From a virus, in the IMG/VR virus record IMGVR_UViG_3300026518_000046, positions 1-28,903 of that record: 28,903 nt of DNA; one strand, given 5' to 3'. Position numbers and translations under genes: made by a program. Below the pieces are notes generated by a model. It saw only the letters and a program-made list of their open reading frames with translations, did no database searches and had not been told where the DNA came from. This document shows, piece after piece, positions 26,567 to 28,903 of the stretch (within the stretch, counting starts at the first letter, position 1; every line of letters begins with the position of its first letter).

Positions 26567-26878
26567 TTATTGAACTTTTTTAGAAATTCTTACTTCTAAT
26601 TTTCAATCTACATCCTTAGAATACATATATAAATCAGATATTGTTCAAAATGTAAATAAATGTATTTCATTAACTCATATTTCATCATTTTCATTACTAT
26701 CATCTATATTTATATTCTTTCAGTTATGAATTTCATTTATAAATATAGAATTAGTTCATACATTATTCATATCTACATAATCATCTCAAAATCTTTGTTC
26801 TATTTTGTTTGGATATTGTGATTTTATTAAATCATATAAAGTTTTAGTTCAATCATTTTTAGGTATTGTTATTTTCAT
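26567..26878 (-). CDS. unknown tail-region protein
   Basis: 103 residues: MKITIPKNDGTKTLYDLIKSQYPNKIEQRFGDDYVDMNNVGTNSIFINEIHNG ... IHLFTFGTISDLYMYSKDVDGKLEVRISKKVQ. Looks like a small beta-rich virion protein; the N-terminal half recalls short proteins between tail tube and fibre genes in some phages. No family firmly recognised. Preceded by a terminator-like hairpin. Confidence 0.7.
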
Positions 26879-26910
26879 TTTTTATATTTATTATTAAAAT
26901 ATTTAATATA

Positions 26911-26933
26911 AAAAGTCTAATTAAAGACCTTTT
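26911..26933 (-). terminator. hairpin after the tail tube gene
   Basis: Minus strand AAAAGGTCT-TTAAT-TAGACTTTTT: a 9-pair stem with one G-U, and its 3' arm is the U-run. Probably lowers transcription between the abundant tube protein and the fibre genes. Confidence 0.7.
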
Positions 26934-26938
26934 ATATT

Positions 26939-27919
26939 TTAATAATCTGTATCTTTATCATTTATTAGCTCTATTTCAATAGCTTGATTATTAACACTAT
27001 CATATGCAACATCAAATCCTAATGTTTCTTCAACTAAACCATTTAAGTCATCAGAACTATCCCAGCTTTCAAAAGTTAATTTATTTATCTTTATAGTTAT
27101 TTTAGCTTTTACACTTCAAATTGTTCTTCATTCAACTTCTATAATTGCTGCTTGATTAGTTCCATTTAATACTTTTTGTCTTAAATCATCACTTTCCATT
27201 ATTGCAGTTAAATCTCAATTTATTGTTGTTTGTAAATTATTTAAAGAAATTACCCCAGTATCACCATGTATTGCTGTATTTTCTTTAACATTTTTATTTA
27301 CATTTAGATTTATTTCTTTTAAAGGAGTTGGTGTAGCAGAAGCTGCTGCTGTTAAATCAGTTCAAAATTTAATAGTAGCATTTGAAGCTAAGAATTCTTT
27401 TTCAACTGAATTATAAGTAGGTGTTACATTATTAGTTGCATCTACAATAGCTTTACCTTTATAAACAGATTTAAATTTAATAGTTTCTCAACTTACAAGA
27501 TTTATAGATGCATTATCTAACATACTATAACCAGCTTGTTTATTTCAAGTTTTAGATACTTCATATATAGAAAATGTATCATTACAATTATCATTTTGAA
27601 GTTCAAATTTATGAGTATGAGTTCAATCTAAATTATCTGTATTTGTATATGTAGATAATAAACCTAATAAAATATATCAAATAGAAACATCTAAAACATC
27701 TCATTCAATTTCAGTTTTTGACATTACTTTACTTACATTATTATTATAGTTTTCTATAATTTGACCATAAGCATTAGTATTTTTACTAACCTCTATTTCA
27801 GGCACTAATTTAGCCTTAGAGAATGGTATAAATATAGATGGGTCTACTAATGTCCCAGCTGTTGTTTCTTTTGCTATTCAGATAGCATTTAATCTTTTAA
27901 TTTGTGTATTACAAGTCAT
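26939..27919 (-). CDS. major tail tube protein
   Basis: 326 residues. MTCNTQIKRLNAIGIAKETTAGTLVDPSIFIPFSKAKLVPEIE is the usual opening of phage tail tube proteins ('i-G-i-x-k-E-t-t-x-G-t ... i-P'). It continues with KVMSKTEIEGDVLDVSIGYILLGLLST, then THTHKFEL ... CNDTFSIYEVSKTGNKQAGYSMLDNASINLVSGETIKFKSVYKGKAI, as expected for tube proteins of the Phage_tube family, and FDVAYDSVNNQAIEIELIN at the end. Three-fold THTH and Gly-rich turns use TGA. Located after the tail completion proteins; a hairpin follows. Probably polymerises into the tail tube around the tape measure. Confidence 0.88.
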
Positions 27920-27934
27920 AATATTTTATAGTTA

Positions 27935-28336
27935 TTAGTTAATTTTATTTAATGCTGTTGCAGATATATTTATATCAACAGCTCTTTTAGGTTGTTCAGT
28001 ATCTTCATATCAGAACAAAATATTTGTTTTTATTTTATATAATGAACAATCTTGTTCAATTTTTCTTAATTTTTCTAATACTTGATCTATCAAAATCCTT
28101 ATTCTATCTTCCATTACTTGTCTATTTTTATTTTGTTCTGTTATTCTAACATTAAAGTTATAAATAGTTTGAAATGAATTACTATCATAACCTTGTTGGT
28201 CTCATGTTGTAGGATAGATTATAGCATTAGGAAATGTATCTATATTAGTTTTTTCATAATTCCAAGTTCTTGTATTTAATTTAGGAATATCATTTATTTC
28301 AGTATATAATCTATCTCATATATCTTTATAACTCAT
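27935..28336 (-). CDS. tail terminator-like protein
   Basis: 133 residues: MSYKDIGDRLYTEINDIPKLNTRTWNYEKTNIDTFPNAIIYP...SFQTIYNFNVRITEQNKNRQVMEDRIRILIDQVLEKLRKIEQD ... ISATALNKIN. Pattern and length resemble tail completion/terminator proteins (alpha-beta ring, 'f-x-v-x-i ... a-e-x-x-i-x-x-l-x-d-x-v-x-x-x-l'). It overlaps the HK97 gp10-like gene by 11 bases and precedes the tube gene by 15 bases. Trp here is TGG while Gly is TGA. Confidence 0.75.
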
Positions 28337-28688
28337 TATTATTTCTTATTAAATTATTTAAATGTTGTTCAAAAATATTTCAAATATTATTTTCTATATA
28401 ATTTTTTGCTTTTTTCATATAATATTTTCTATTTGGGTGTTTTTTATTTTCAAATTCTCTCCTTTTAGCATATTTTAATTTACTTCATATTTGTCAAATT
28501 AAATTATTATTTAATGTTGTTTTAATATTAGTAACTATACTTCTTCTTAAATTTCAACTTAATATAGGAGCATTAGATTTTGCTATATTTTGACCTTGAT
28601 ATATCAAATCAATAAATCATTCTGTTAATCTATTTATATCACTTTCAGAAAAAAAATTATATTCAATATTTATATTATAATTATTCAT
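28326..28688 (-). CDS. HK97 gp10-like tail completion protein
   Basis: 120 residues. NAPILSGNLRRSIVTN (about 39-54) is the 'A-P-x-x-T-G-x-L-r-x-S-I' motif of HK97 gp10; GQIGSKLKYAKRREFENKKHPNRKYYMKKAKNYIENN is the second conserved part, where the family has 'Y-A-x-x-v-E-f-G ... p-x-P-f-x-r-x-A'. Overlaps the head closure gene by 8 bases and the tail terminator gene by 11, so the three are translationally coupled. Acts at the head-tail junction in related phages. Confidence 0.85.
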
Positions 28689-28903
28689 CTTTATTTTTAA
28701 TTAAAATACATTCTGTATGCTGATCTATAATATTATCATATTGTTTTACTCATCTTATTATATATTCTTCATTATTATTATCAATTATTTTATCTCATAA
28801 TAATATATCTTCTTTATCTAATAATAATTTATATCATTGATATGCAGGTATATCATCATTTCATATAATAACATCTTCTGATAATGGATATATAAAACAA
28901 TCA
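28681..28903 (-). CDS. head closure protein, C-terminal part (continues from 1-107)
   Basis: Open frame to the window end, ending at a TAA at 28681-28683. Reads FIYPLSEDVIIGNDDIPAYQGYKLLLDKEDILLGDKIIDNNNEEYIIRGVKQYDNIIDQHTECILIKNKDE after the join. The first four residues (DCFIY) repeat at the very start of the window, so the two termini may overlap by one copy of an 18-base unit or the gene may truly carry a tandem 6-residue duplication. The pattern 'd-x-I-x-x-x-x-x-x-Y-x-I-x-x-V' suits a small head closure protein. Confidence 0.7.

Noticed and set aside
1-28903. Mycoplasma/Spiroplasma phage with TGA as Trp (code 4)
   Set aside because: Trp would replace essential Gly in the P-loops of the terminase and helicase and in GNHD/GHTH of the phosphoesterase, while TGG already provides Trp at aromatic positions.
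1-28903. Lysogeny module (integrase, excisionase, CI-like repressor)
   Set aside because: No tyrosine or serine recombinase motif and no repressor with peptidase domain was seen; the winged-helix protein at 19817-20098 alone does not support lysogeny.

Overview
The window reads as the complete genome of a small tailed phage (siphovirus-type gene set) that uses genetic code 25, in which TGA is glycine. Every protein gene lies on the minus strand and most are cut into pieces by in-frame TGA. Reading TGA as Gly restores P-loops in the terminase (ARGHGKTT) and the replicative helicase (VGGTTGTGKST), and all the metal motifs of a metallophosphoesterase (GD, GNHD, SHG, SGHTHQ). TGG still encodes tryptophan at aromatic positions. 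Code 25 is known from the CPR/Patescibacteria lineages Absconditabacteria (SR1) and Gracilibacteria (BD1-5), so the host is inferred to be one of these. The sequence is extremely AT-rich; coding genes end in TAA, with three ending in TAG.

The two ends of the window join: one head-closure gene leaves at base 1 and re-enters at base 28903 in frame, and the ends share a 17-base identity. The genome is therefore probably circularly permuted or terminally redundant.

Layout in the direction of transcription (leftward). (1) 7905 to 5513: RusA resolvase, large terminase and a membrane-anchored unknown protein. (2) 5396 to 1, then 28903 to 24518: portal, Mu-F-like head protein, prohead protease, major capsid protein, head-tail adaptors, tail completion proteins, tail tube protein, a large receptor-binding or fibre protein and small unknowns. 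(3) 24381 to 17496: early/replication region with DnaB-like helicase, winged-helix replication initiator, ERF annealing protein, metallophosphoesterase, a DUF5658-like membrane protein and several small genes, driven from an array of near-identical promoters. (4) 17481 to 8314: DUF5681-like protein (possible small terminase), ParB-like protein, tail assembly chaperone with a -1 frameshift, tape measure, distal tail protein, baseplate hub-like protein, second fibre, holin and amidase. A bidirectional terminator follows. The only plus-strand genes are three tRNAs (Ala-UGC, Thr-UGU, Pro-UGG) at 8027-8272 with their own promoter.

Regulation is unusually readable. A promoter family TTGAAA-N16-TATTAT/TATAAT/TATATA recurs at least ten times with exactly 16 bases of spacer. 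Several early promoters sit just upstream of long inverted repeats that would start the mRNA with a stem-loop. Two GC-rich elements (about 5420-5522 and 24429-24531) mark the ends of operons 1 and 2; their flanks align in direct orientation while their 35-bp cores are inverted relative to each other. No integrase, repressor, DNA polymerase or glycine tRNA(UCA) gene was recognised, so the phage probably relies on host polymerase and on host tRNA to read TGA.
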